From DASUBV01 sp035532295 (GTDB lineage: Bacteria; Actinomycetota; Actinomycetes; Streptosporangiales; Streptosporangiaceae): DNA of 64,000 bases. The translations under genes and the position numbers were made by a program. Below, one piece after another: positions 23,695-31,912 of the stretch. Where the stretch lies: NCBI GenBank assembly GCA_035532295.1, contig DATKRH010000292.1, positions 1-64,000 on the forward strand. Direction: 5' to 3'. The notes below the pieces were generated by a model, which was not told where the DNA came from, did not search any database, and saw only the letters and a program-made list of their open reading frames with translations. Position 1 is the first letter of the stretch; every line of letters begins with the position of its first letter.

Positions 23695-24455
23695 CTGGCC
23701 TGCGCGGGGACGGCCTGGGCCGGGACAGCGGGGACCGGGATAGCTTCAGCCGGGCTGAGCTGCGCTGCCGGGCTGAGCTGGGCGGGCACAGCCTGGGCGG
23801 GCACGGCTGGCGCAACCACAGGCTGGCTTGGCACGGGCTGGCTTGGCACGGGCAGCACGCGCTCGGGGAGCGCGGGCCGCGGCATCGGCCGCACCAGGCC
23901 GAGGGCCACCACCTCGTTGGCTAGCCGGACGCGCCGGTTGAGCCCCTCGGGAATCCGGAACTTCTGGTAGAGCCGGAGCAGGTGCTGCTTGACCGCCGCC
24001 TCGGTCACGACCAGGTCCACGGCGATCTGGCGGGCCGTCGCCGGGGCCACGAACGCCTCGTCGGACAGCGCCGGCCGGCACAGCGAGGTGACCACGTCGA
24101 GTTCCCGTCTCGTCAGCTCAGGGGCGGCGGGCCGGCGCAGCTCGGCGTCGGCGCTCAGCTCCTCGCCGGCGATCCCGCCGATCCGGCAGCGGGCCGACCC
24201 GAAGGTGAGCACGTCGGCGCTGGCCAGCAGCCGCCTGGCCACCAGCCGCCCGTTGACCCGGGTTCCGTTGCGCGATAATCCCAGATCGGTCACGTACACA
24301 TACGGCCCGCGGCGGACGATCTCGGCATGCAGCATGGACACGCTGGGGTCAGCCAGCTGCACGTCGACGAACCTGCCGCGGCCGACCGTCGTCACATCCT
24401 GGAGCAGCGGAATGGTCGCCCCGCTGTCCTCGACCCGGATGTAGGGGCACTCCAT
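23691..24455 (-). CDS. FHA-domain protein with LuxR-like HTH
   Basis: A 254-residue putative phospho-responsive regulator. Residues about 12-90 are an FHA domain that binds phosphothreonine: TTVGRGRFVDVQLADPSVSM, HAEI, and LGLSRNGTRVNGR (SxxH and NG motifs). Residues about 115-190 read LTRRELDVVTSLC...ATARQIAVDLVVTEAAVKQHL, then LRLYQKFRI...NRRVRLANEV, a LuxR/GerE-type winged or four-helix HTH with an insertion. The final 55 residues are Pro/Ala/Gln-rich repeats (VPAQAVPAQ). The ATG at 24455 has GGGAGA upstream. It converges with the Ser/Thr kinase gene, a plausible partner pair as with PknH and EmbR in Mycobacterium. DNA targets are unknown. Confidence 0.8.
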   Translation of the reverse strand: MECPYIRVEDSGATIPLLQDVTTVGRGRFVDVQLADPSVSMLHAEIVRRGPYVYVTDLGLSRNGTRVNGRLVARRLLASADVLTFGSARCRIGGIAGEELSADAELRRPAAPELTRRELDVVTSLCRPALSDEAFVAPATARQIAVDLVVTEAAVKQHLLRLYQKFRIPEGLNRRVRLANEVVALGLVRPMPRPALPERVLPVPSQPVPSQPVVAPAVPAQAVPAQLSPAAQLSPAEAIPVPAVPAQAVPAQAS

Positions 24456-24652
24456 GAACGTTTCTCCCGCCTGTCGCAGCAGCCACCGATATGTCACCTC
24501 TGAGTTACCCGGCCGATAGCGCGTTCTACCCTGCGCGCCGCATCTTGCTATCCCGACCTTGACATCCGGCCCTGGCTGCCGCGCGGCGCGCCTGATCCCG
24601 GCCGCCCCGTGCGTGGCGCTGGGGTGAGGCGGGCATGCCGGGAGGGACGACA

Positions 24653-24668
24653 CGGAAGTACACTTCCG
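24653..24668. promoter_or_regulatory. Inverted repeat upstream of citrate synthase
   Basis: Arms cggaagt (24653-24659) and acttccg (24662-24668), separated by 2 bp, end 24 bp before the citrate synthase ATG. The size and position fit an operator or a short mRNA hairpin just ahead of the ribosome-binding site. No matching copy was noticed near the isocitrate or malate dehydrogenase genes. Confidence 0.45.
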
Positions 24669-24692
24669 GAGCGGGCGTCCAGGAGGAAACAT

Positions 24693-25862
24693 ATGGCGGA
24701 AAAGCCGTCGAGAGGGCTGGCCGATGTGGTGGCCGCCTCGACAGCGCTCAGTGATATCGACGGCAAGGCCGGGCGGCTGTCCTATCGCGGCTACGACATC
24801 AATCAGCTGGCCGGGGCCGCGACCTTCGAGGAGATCGCCTACCTCCTGCAGCGCGGAGCACCGCCCGGCCGCGGCGAGCTGGCCGGCTACCGCGCGGAGC
24901 TGGCCGCCGGCCGGGCGCTGGGCCCGCTGGTCACCGCCAGCGTGCCGGCGGTATCGCGGGCGCAGCACCCGATGGAGGCCCTGCGCAGCCTGGTCTCGCT
25001 GGCCAGCGCCGACGACCCGGACTCCGGATCCAATGAAAGCGAGCCGAACCAGCGCAAGGCCGCCCGGCTGACCGCCCAGCAGCCGGTCCTGGTGGCGGCC
25101 TACGAGGCGGTTCGCACGGGCAAGCCCGTGCCCGAGCCCGATCCGGGCCTCGGCGTGGCCGCTAACCTGCTGCTGCAGCTCACCGGCTATCACCCGGAGC
25201 CCCGCGCGGCGGAGATCTTCGACACCTGCCTGGTGCTGCACGCCGACCACACCATGAACGCATCGACGTTCGCCGCCCGGGTCTGCGCGGCCACCTTGTC
25301 GGACATGCACTCGGCCGTGGTCGCGGCTCTCGCCACGCTCAAGGGGCCGCTGCACGGCGGCGCGAATGAGCAGGTCATGCGCGGGCTTGAGGCCATCAGG
25401 CGTTCCGCGGGCGGCGACCCGCTAGAGGCGGTGAGCGCTCAGGTGACGGACCGCCTGCGCCGGGGCGAGAAGATCATGGGGTTCGGGCACCGCGTGTACA
25501 AGGGCGAGGATCCGCGCGCCACTGTCCTGCGGAAGCTGTCGGCGGAACTCGCCGCGACGGTCGGCGACGATACCTTCTACCAGATGTCGCGGCGGATGGA
25601 AGAGGTCGTCGCCGCCGAGAAGGGCCTGTACCCGAACGTCGACTTCTACGCCGCCACGGTGTACCACTACCTCGGCATCCCGACCGACCTGTTCACCCCG
25701 GTCTTCTCGGTTTCCCGGATGGCCGGGTGGACGGCCCACATCATCGAGCAGCATGCCGACAACCGCCTGATCAGGCCGGACAGCGAGTACATCGGCGAGA
25801 GCAGGCTGACCTGGGTCCCGCTGGATACGCGGGACACGCGGGATACGGGGGAGACGCGGTGA
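24693..25862 (+). CDS. Citrate synthase (type II-like/methylcitrate synthase family)
   Basis: A 389-residue short-type citrate synthase that condenses acetyl-CoA (or propionyl-CoA) with oxaloacetate. Catalytic residues appear in HADHTMNAS (first His), GFGHRVYKGEDPR (second His), and NVDFYAATV (Asp). Also seen are GRLSYRGYDI near the N terminus and PLHGGANEQV. The short form resembles both GltA2/CitA and PrpC; with isocitrate and malate dehydrogenases downstream, the citrate-cycle role is more likely, but I cannot exclude methylcitrate synthase. The ATG at 24693 follows AGGAGG at 24681-24686. The C terminus ends in a DTRDTRDTGETR repeat. The stop overlaps the GTG of the DUF3017 gene. Confidence 0.9.
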   Translation: MAEKPSRGLADVVAASTALSDIDGKAGRLSYRGYDINQLAGAATFEEIAYLLQRGAPPGRGELAGYRAELAAGRALGPLVTASVPAVSRAQHPMEALRSLVSLASADDPDSGSNESEPNQRKAARLTAQQPVLVAAYEAVRTGKPVPEPDPGLGVAANLLLQLTGYHPEPRAAEIFDTCLVLHADHTMNASTFAARVCAATLSDMHSAVVAALATLKGPLHGGANEQVMRGLEAIRRSAGGDPLEAVSAQVTDRLRRGEKIMGFGHRVYKGEDPRATVLRKLSAELAATVGDDTFYQMSRRMEEVVAAEKGLYPNVDFYAATVYHYLGIPTDLFTPVFSVSRMAGWTAHIIEQHADNRLIRPDSEYIGESRLTWVPLDTRDTRDTGETR

Positions 25863-26233
25863 AGCATTCGGCCAAGGCGGCCGCGCGCCTGGAGAAGGAG
25901 CGCCGGGCCGCGGCGCACTCGGCGCAGGCCACCCGTAGCGAGGCCACCCGCGGCGGGGCCGCCCGTTCGCGGCTGGACCAGGTGCCCTACGGGATCGCCC
26001 TGTGCGGGGTCGGCCTGGGCCTGCTGTGGATCCGCATCGGCGAGCGGGATGTCCGTAGCGGTACGTTGGTGATTGCAGGCGTGCTGCTGGTGGCGGCCGC
26101 GGCCAGGCTAGGGCTACCGGAGAGCCGGGCGGGAATGCTCGGCTCGCGGGGACGGCTCGCTGACGTCGCGGCGTTCGCCGCCCTGGGCATCGGCCTGCTG
26201 GTCGCGGGACTGGTGTTCCCCGCTCCGGCGTGA
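25859..26233 (+). CDS. DUF3017 membrane protein
   Basis: A 124-residue membrane protein with a basic N-terminal tail of about 40 residues (rich in Lys, Arg, Ala) and three hydrophobic helices: about 43-60 (VPYGIALCGVGLGLLWI), 68-85 (GTLVIAGVLLVAAAARLGL) and 103-122. The pattern and its place near citrate-cycle genes match DUF3017, found in Streptomyces beside folD and mdh. Its function is unknown. The GTG at 25859 overlaps the citrate synthase stop by 4 nt, so translation is coupled. A hairpin follows at 26243-26285. Confidence 0.7.
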   Translation: MKHSAKAAARLEKERRAAAHSAQATRSEATRGGAARSRLDQVPYGIALCGVGLGLLWIRIGERDVRSGTLVIAGVLLVAAAARLGLPESRAGMLGSRGRLADVAAFAALGIGLLVAGLVFPAPA

Positions 26234-26242
26234 CCCGCGTGA

Positions 26243-26285
26243 CCTGGCTGGCCCAGGCCGGGCCCGGTGGCGCGGGCCAGCCAGG
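26243..26285 (+). terminator. Terminator hairpin after the DUF3017 gene
   Basis: A perfect 12-bp inverted repeat, arms 26243-26254 (cctggctggccc) and 26274-26285, with a 19-nt loop that can itself pair (gccgggcccggt), starting 10 bp after the DUF3017 stop. It separates the citrate synthase unit from the isocitrate dehydrogenase gene. No U-run. Confidence 0.6.
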
Positions 26286-26374
26286 CCGCGGGCAGGATCA
26301 GATGACGCGGGCCCCCAGCCCGGACAAGTATCCGCCATTGCAGTGGCGCAGGCGTGTGGAAGGAATGCAGCGGC

Positions 26375-27607
26375 ATGTCCAAGATCAAGGTGACCAATCC
26401 CGTCGTTGAGCTCGACGGCGACGAGATGACCAGAATCATCTGGCAGTTCATCAAGGACCAGCTGATCCTGCCCTACCTGGATATCGACCTGAAGTACTAC
26501 GACCTGTCGATCGAGAACCGGGACGCCACCGACGACCAGATCACCATCGACTCCGCGAACGCGATCAAGCAGTACGGCGTCGGCGTGAAGTGCGCCACGA
26601 TCACCCCCGACGAGGACCGGGTGGCCGAGTTCGGGCTGAAGAAGATGTGGCGCTCGCCGAACGGCACCATCCGCAACATCCTGGGCGGCGTCGTGTTCCG
26701 CGAGCCGATCGTGATCTCGAGCATCCCGCGGTTCGTGCCCGGCTGGACCGATCCCATCATCATCGGCCGCCACGCCCATGGCGACCAGTACCGCGCCACC
26801 GACTTCGTCGTGCGCGGCCCCGGCGAGGTCCGCATCTCCTATACCCCCGACGACGCCGACGGCCAGCCCATCGACCTGGAGGTCGCGAAGTTCCCGGGTG
26901 GCGGCGTGGCGATGGGGATGTACAACTTCGACGACTCGATCGCGGACTTCGCCCGGGCCACCATGCGCTACGCGCTGGACCGGCGCTACCCGATGTACCT
27001 GTCCACCAAGAACACCATCCTCAAGGCCTACGACGGGCGCTTCAAGGACATCTTCGCCGAGATCTTCGAGTCCGAGTTCAAGGCCGAGTACGAGGCGGCC
27101 GGGGTCATCTACGAGCACCGGCTCATCGACGACATGGTGGCTCAGGTCATCAAGGGCAACGGCGGCATCGTCTGGGCCTTGAAGAACTACGACGGGGACG
27201 TGGAGTCCGACATCATCGCGCAGGGCTTCGGCTCGCTTGGCCTGATGACCAGCGTGCTCATGACGCCGGACGGGCGGACGGTAGAGGCTGAGGCGGCGCA
27301 CGGGACCGTTACCCGCCATTACCGCCAGCACCAGCAGGGCAAGCCCACCTCGACCAACCCGATCGCCTCCATCTTCGCCTGGACGCAGGGCCTGGCCCAC
27401 CGAGGCAAGCTGGATGGCACCCCGGAGGTGACCGCGTTCGCACAGACGGTGGAGCGGGTCTGCGTGGACACCGTGCTGAGCGGCAAGATGACCAAGGACC
27501 TCGCGCTGCTGGTCGGTAAGGACACGCCCTTCCTGACCACCGAGCAGTTCCTGGCGGCGCTGGACGACAACCTGCGCGCCGCGGCTGCCCAGTCCTGGCA
27601 GTCCTGA
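26375..27607 (+). CDS. icd: NADP-dependent isocitrate dehydrogenase (dimeric, eukaryotic-like type)
   Basis: A 410-residue enzyme that oxidises isocitrate to 2-oxoglutarate with NADP+. The sequence VVELDGDEMTRIIWQFIKD at the start, FRNPNGTIR-like SPNGTIRNILGG, PGWTDPIIIGRHAHGDQYRATD, DDMVAQVIKGNGG, and EAAHGTVTRHYRQHQQG place it with mammalian IDH1/2 and Mycobacterium Icd1, not the E. coli type. Isocitrate-binding Ser and Arg (SPNGTIR) and metal-binding Asp residues are intact. The ATG at 26375 was chosen because AAGGA lies 9 nt upstream and MSKIKVTNPV matches family starts; the ORF could begin 7 codons earlier. Malate dehydrogenase follows after 50 bp. Confidence 0.96.
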   Translation: MSKIKVTNPVVELDGDEMTRIIWQFIKDQLILPYLDIDLKYYDLSIENRDATDDQITIDSANAIKQYGVGVKCATITPDEDRVAEFGLKKMWRSPNGTIRNILGGVVFREPIVISSIPRFVPGWTDPIIIGRHAHGDQYRATDFVVRGPGEVRISYTPDDADGQPIDLEVAKFPGGGVAMGMYNFDDSIADFARATMRYALDRRYPMYLSTKNTILKAYDGRFKDIFAEIFESEFKAEYEAAGVIYEHRLIDDMVAQVIKGNGGIVWALKNYDGDVESDIIAQGFGSLGLMTSVLMTPDGRTVEAEAAHGTVTRHYRQHQQGKPTSTNPIASIFAWTQGLAHRGKLDGTPEVTAFAQTVERVCVDTVLSGKMTKDLALLVGKDTPFLTTEQFLAALDDNLRAAAAQSWQS

Positions 27608-27657
27608 CCAGCGCAGTCCTGACCAAGCTGACACACGCGAATAGGGAGATTACGGGA

Positions 27658-28614
27658 ATGGCCCGCACAGGCAAGGTATCGGTGATCGGGGCCGGGTTCT
27701 ACGGCTCGACCACGGCGCAGCGGCTGGCTGAGTACGACATCTTCGATGAGGTCGTCCTGACCGACATCGTCGAGGGCAAGCCCGAGGGCCTGGCGCTCGA
27801 CATGAACCAGTCTCGCCCGGTCGAGGGCTTCGAGACCAAGGTGACCGGCCAGACCACCGGCCCGGGCGGCGAGGGCTACGAGGCCATCGCGGGCTCGGGC
27901 GTCGTGGTGATCACCGCCGGCCTGCCGCGCAAGCCAGGCATGAGCCGGATGGACCTGATCGGGGTGAACGCCAAGATCGTCCGGAGCGTCGCCGAGCAGG
28001 TGGTCAAGCACGCGCCCGAGGCGGTGCTCATCGTCGTGTCTAACCCGCTCGACGAGATGACGGCGCTGGCCGCCAAGGTGTCCGGGTTCCCAGCCAGCCA
28101 GGTCATGGGCCAGGCCGGCATGCTCGACACCGCCCGGTTCAGCTACTTCGTGGCCGAGCGCCTCGGGGTGCCGGTCGGCTCCGTGCGTACCCTGACTCTC
28201 GGCTCGCACGGCGACACGATGGTGCCGGTCCCGTCGGCCTGCACGGTCGGCGGGAAGCCGCTGGCCGACCTGCTGCCGGCGGCGGACATCGACGCCCTGG
28301 TCGAGCGGACTCGTAACGGCGGCGCGGAGATCGTCGGCCTGCTCAAGACCGGGTCGGCCTACTACGCCCCGTCGGCCGCCGCGGCCCGGATGGCCCGCGC
28401 GGTCGCGGAGGATTCCGGTGCCGTGCTGCCGGTCTGCGCCTGGATGACCGGCCAGTACGGAATCTCGGACGTCTACCTGGGCGTCGAGGCGGAGGTCGGG
28501 TCGGCCGGCATCCGGCGGATCGTCGAGCGCGAGCTCACGCCGACCGAGCTAGCCGGGCTGCGGGCGGCGGCCGATGCCGTCCGCGCCAAGCAGGCCGACG
28601 TGGCCAGCCTGTAA
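27658..28614 (+). CDS. mdh: Malate dehydrogenase (LDH-like type)
   Basis: A 318-residue NAD-dependent dehydrogenase interconverting malate and oxaloacetate. The nucleotide-binding loop is VIGAGFYGSTTAQRL, the acidic end of beta-2 is LTDIVEG (favouring NAD), the mobile loop has LPRKPGMSRMDL with Arg residues for dicarboxylate binding, and the catalytic His184 lies in GSHGDTMVP. It belongs to the lactate-dehydrogenase-like MDH group, not the group with the longer cytosolic-type sequence. GGGAGA lies 9 nt before the ATG. It is 50 bp after icd and probably on the same transcript. Confidence 0.95.
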   Translation: MARTGKVSVIGAGFYGSTTAQRLAEYDIFDEVVLTDIVEGKPEGLALDMNQSRPVEGFETKVTGQTTGPGGEGYEAIAGSGVVVITAGLPRKPGMSRMDLIGVNAKIVRSVAEQVVKHAPEAVLIVVSNPLDEMTALAAKVSGFPASQVMGQAGMLDTARFSYFVAERLGVPVGSVRTLTLGSHGDTMVPVPSACTVGGKPLADLLPAADIDALVERTRNGGAEIVGLLKTGSAYYAPSAAAARMARAVAEDSGAVLPVCAWMTGQYGISDVYLGVEAEVGSAGIRRIVERELTPTELAGLRAAADAVRAKQADVASL

Positions 28615-28859
28615 CGGGGGCCAGCTGGTAACGGGGGCAGCTGGTAGCGGGGCCAGCCGGTAGCCGCCGTGCCGCTCGCATAGGGATGACCAGCCGATAA
28701 ACGTGCCGCTAACGGGCCCGTTGCTATGGTGCAGGCAAAATGAGCGCCTGCACACGGCCGCGTGTTCCGACCGTCGGCCGCCTTTAGCGCAGGTCCGCAC
28801 GTAGCATGGCGGGAACCTGTCGGCTGTTCCCGTGTTCGGCTGGTGAGGGGCTCATGCGC
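28615..28859 (+). promoter_or_regulatory. Upstream region of the LCP gene with palindromes
   Basis: After imperfect repeats of cagctggtaacggggg (28620-28665), the gap holds a perfect 12-bp palindrome aacgggcccgtt (28711-28722), a possible -10 box TATGGT (28725-28730), and an inverted pair tgcaggc/gcctgca (28730-28736, 28746-28752) around a 9-nt loop. If TATGGT is used, the transcript has an untranslated leader of about 120 nt. Confidence 0.35.
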
Positions 28860-30413
28860 ATGAGGGGGAGGGGCCGCCGCGAGGCGGCGGGCGTTAGCGG
28901 ACGGCCGCCTGGGCACGGCGGCCGTCCGCGGCGGTCGACGGCCTTCGTGGTCTCTGCCTGGGTCTCTTCTGTCCTCGTGGTGGTCCTGGTCGCCGGGGCG
29001 CTGGTCGGTTACGTCAAGTACCGGGAAATCTGGAACGGTATCCACCACGATGCGGTCACCGGCCTCGGCCACCGGCCGCCCAAGTACAACAACGCGCTGA
29101 ACATCCTGGTCTTCGGCTCCGACAGCCGCGTCGGGCTGAGCCGGCATGAGCAGTTCGTGCTGCACGTCGGCTCGCAGGGCTGCGGCTGCTCCGACACCAT
29201 CATGGTCGTCCACATCTCGCCGGGCCGCCATCAGGCGACCGTGCTGAACATCCCGCGGGACACGATGGTCCCGCAGTATGGCTGCGCGGCCGCCAGCGGC
29301 CTGCCGGGCCAGGTCAACGACCCCGCGGCGGTCGTGCAGGTCAACCAGACGCTCTCCCACGGCGGCCCGTCGTGCCTGTGGAAAACGGTCGAGCAGGTCA
29401 CCGGGATCCATCTCGATCACTTCATCCAGGTGGAATTCACCGGCGTCGTGAAGGTGGTCAATGATGTCGGCGGCGTCAACGTTTGCGTCCCTGCTACCAT
29501 CCACGACTCGCGTTCCGGGCTGAACATCACCGCCGGCGAGCACCACATCAACGGCCTGACCTTCCTGGAGTTCTGGCGGGCCAGGTACGCCATCGCCGAC
29601 GGCACGGACCTCAAGCGGATCAACCGCGACGACCTCCTGCTGGCCGAGATGCTGCGCGGGATCCTGCACAGTGGCCTGCTGTCGGACCCCACCAAGCTGC
29701 TGCCGGTGGTCGACGACGCCGCGCGCGCGGTCTACGCGACCGACCGCGGGCTCACTCAGACCGACCTGCTGCAGATCGCCGAGAGCTTCCGGGGCCTGAC
29801 CAGCAAGGACGTCCAGTTCATCGAGGCCGCCACGCAGACCTACCCGCCGCAGCCGGCGCAGGTCGAGTTCGTCGAGCCCGCTGACCAGGCGCTGTTCTCA
29901 GCGATCGCTCACGACACGACGCTGCCGAAGAAGGCTAAGTCGAAGGGCAAGGGCAAGTCCAAGAGCTCCACCCGCCCTGGCCGCACGGTCGTGGAGACCG
30001 TCGCCCCCGCCAACGTCATGGTCGAGGTGCTGAACGGGACGACCACGCCGAGCCTGGCGGGCAACACGGCGGCGAGCCTGACGGCTCGCGGGTTCCACGT
30101 CCTGGGCGCCAGCGACGCGGCCAGTTCCTACACCGGCTCGGTGATCGAGTACCCGTCGCCGGCCGATCTCCCGCAGGCCCGGACCCTGGCGGCCCAGATC
30201 CCCGGCGCGACGCTGCAGCAGGATTCCACCGTCACCGCGGGGACCGTCGACCTCATCCTCGGCTCCAGCTTCACCGGGCTGACCACCACGCCGTCGCCCG
30301 CGGCCTCCGCCACGCCGTCCGCCACCGCCTCGGTCGGCAGCCTCGCGCAGAATTTCGGCGGCATCACCGGGAACGCGACCTGCCGGACCGACGCCAGCGC
30401 GTTCGCACCCTGA
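28860..30413 (+). CDS. LytR-CpsA-Psr (LCP) family cell-wall ligase
   Basis: A protein of about 517 residues that would attach polymers such as arabinogalactan-like glycans or teichoic acids to peptidoglycan. An Arg-rich cytoplasmic N terminus precedes one membrane helix (about 30-52, VVSAWVSSVLVVVLVAGALV). The LCP domain (about 80-300) shows NILVFGSDSR, SDTIMVVHISPGR, LNIPRDTMVP, GGVNVCVPATIHD, LTFLEFWRARY, and DLKRINRDDLLLAEML; these include the Asp and Arg residues that bind pyrophosphate and Mg. A Lys/Ser-rich linker leads to a LytR_C domain (about 380-480, MVEVLNGTTTPSLAGNTA). Starts at ATG 28854 and 28860 are both possible; the latter was chosen because GAGGGG lies 9 nt upstream. Confidence 0.9.
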   Translation: MRGRGRREAAGVSGRPPGHGGRPRRSTAFVVSAWVSSVLVVVLVAGALVGYVKYREIWNGIHHDAVTGLGHRPPKYNNALNILVFGSDSRVGLSRHEQFVLHVGSQGCGCSDTIMVVHISPGRHQATVLNIPRDTMVPQYGCAAASGLPGQVNDPAAVVQVNQTLSHGGPSCLWKTVEQVTGIHLDHFIQVEFTGVVKVVNDVGGVNVCVPATIHDSRSGLNITAGEHHINGLTFLEFWRARYAIADGTDLKRINRDDLLLAEMLRGILHSGLLSDPTKLLPVVDDAARAVYATDRGLTQTDLLQIAESFRGLTSKDVQFIEAATQTYPPQPAQVEFVEPADQALFSAIAHDTTLPKKAKSKGKGKSKSSTRPGRTVVETVAPANVMVEVLNGTTTPSLAGNTAASLTARGFHVLGASDAASSYTGSVIEYPSPADLPQARTLAAQIPGATLQQDSTVTAGTVDLILGSSFTGLTTTPSPAASATPSATASVGSLAQNFGGITGNATCRTDASAFAP

Positions 30414-30462
30414 GCGCACCTGAGCCTGGCTGGCCCGGGGCAGGCCGGCGGCTGGTTTTCCG

Positions 30463-31701
30463 TTATGACTCGCCCGGGATCTGGCCGGCGGCAGCCGCCA
30501 GGCGGCGCAGGGCCAGTTCCGCGTACAGCGTCGTGCCGTCGGCCAGGACGGCATCATCAAAGACCGCCTCGGCGGAGTGATTGGACGGGGCCGTCGCGGC
30601 GTCGGCGCCCGGCGGGCACGCGCCCAGCATGACGAAGGCGCCGGGCACCTTCTCCAGCACGTAGGAGAAGTCCTCCGCGCCGGTGTCGGGGTTCGCCGCC
30701 CGGACGAACCGCTGCGCGCCGAACGTCTCGCCGACGGCCCGCTCGGCGAAGGCGAGCTCCGCGGCGTCGTTGACCGTGACCGGGTACCCCTCGATGAGCT
30801 CGGCGTCGGCGGTGAGCCCGTGGGCCGCGGCGATCTCCCGGATCAGGCGCAGCGTGGCGGACCGGGCCGCCGCCCGCGCCGCCGCGGAGAACGACCGGAT
30901 CGTGGCGGAGAACCGGGCGTCGTCGGGAATCACGTTGTTGGTCGTCCCGGCGTGCAGGCTCCCGACGGTGATCACGACCGGGTCGAACACGTCGAAACGC
31001 CGGGTGACCAGGGTCTGCAGCGCGGTCACGATCTCACAGGTGGCGGGGATGGGATCGGCGGCGTGGCTCGGCGAGGACGCATGACCGCCCCGGCCGTGCA
31101 CGGTGACCTCCAGCGTGTCGGCGGCGGCCAGCATCGGGCCAGGACGGCCCCAGTAGACCCCGGTGGGGTGGATGCCCGAGATGACGTGCAGGGCGTAGGC
31201 GGCGACCGGCCGTTCCCCGGCGGCGTCGAGCACGCCCTCCTCGATCATCTGCCGTGCGCCATGCAGGCCCTCCTCGCCCGGCTGGAACATGAAGATGACG
31301 TTGCCGGGCACCTGCTCCCGGCGCGCGCACAGCAGCCGGGCGGCCCCGGCCAGCATCGCGGTGTGCAGGTCGTGGCCGCACGCGTGCATGACCCCGGCCA
31401 CCTGCGAGGAGTACGGAACGCCGCTGCGCTCGGTCACCGGCAGCGCGTCCATGTCGCCGCGCAGCAGCACCGTCTGGCCGGGCCGGCCGCCGCGCAGCAC
31501 GGCGGTCACCGAGCTCAGGCCGCGGCCGGTGGTGATCTCCAGCGGGAGCCCGTCCAGGGCCGCCAGCACCTTCGCCTGCGTCCGGGGCAGGTCGGTGCCG
31601 ATCTCGGGATCGCGGTGGATCGCGTGCCGCAGCCGGGCCATCTCCTCGGCGATCGCGACAGCGTCGTCATGAACTCCAGCGTCAAGTGCTCCGGCCACCA
31701 T
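30463..31701 (-). CDS. M20 family amidohydrolase
   Basis: A 412-residue metal-dependent hydrolase of the M20D group (hippurate hydrolase, N-acyl amino acid or IAA-amino acid hydrolase). The di-metal site is visible: RGDMDALPVTE, HACGHDLHTAML, FQPGEEGLHGARQ, and ALHVISG, with a further His near the end (SNHSAEAVFDD). The dimerisation domain starts EVTVHGRGGHASSP. The ATG at 31701 has GAGGGGG 7 nt upstream; the longer frame runs into the divergent gene. The acyl-amide substrate is unknown. It is convergent with the LCP gene and divergent from the CNNM/HlyC gene. Confidence 0.9.
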   Translation of the reverse strand: MVAGALDAGVHDDAVAIAEEMARLRHAIHRDPEIGTDLPRTQAKVLAALDGLPLEITTGRGLSSVTAVLRGGRPGQTVLLRGDMDALPVTERSGVPYSSQVAGVMHACGHDLHTAMLAGAARLLCARREQVPGNVIFMFQPGEEGLHGARQMIEEGVLDAAGERPVAAYALHVISGIHPTGVYWGRPGPMLAAADTLEVTVHGRGGHASSPSHAADPIPATCEIVTALQTLVTRRFDVFDPVVITVGSLHAGTTNNVIPDDARFSATIRSFSAAARAAARSATLRLIREIAAAHGLTADAELIEGYPVTVNDAAELAFAERAVGETFGAQRFVRAANPDTGAEDFSYVLEKVPGAFVMLGACPPGADAATAPSNHSAEAVFDDAVLADGTTLYAELALRRLAAAAGQIPGES

Positions 31702-31912
31702 TGTCGGCCCCCTCAGACGGCGGAACGAACCAGGATGTTCTGCCAGAATCGTAACGTGACGGCGATGACGCCGCTGGCCTGGCTCGCCGACCTTCCCGTG
31801 GCTGCGTAGACTGACCGGATACCGCCGGGGTGCCGCGGCGCCCGCCGGGGCCGATGGCCGCCGAGAACGGCAGTCGTCGCGCCCGGCCGAGAATGAGGTC
31901 GGGGATCCAGAC
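31702..31912 (+). promoter_or_regulatory. Divergent gap with a structured leader for the CNNM/HlyC gene
   Basis: A plus-strand TAGACT at 31807-31812 can serve as -10 box for the CNNM/HlyC gene and would give a leader of about 94 nt. That leader is very GC-rich with several complementary blocks (ccgccgggg and cccgccgggg near 31822-31850). No known riboswitch was recognised. On the minus side the GAGGGGG ribosome-binding site of the amidohydrolase is seen. Confidence 0.35.
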
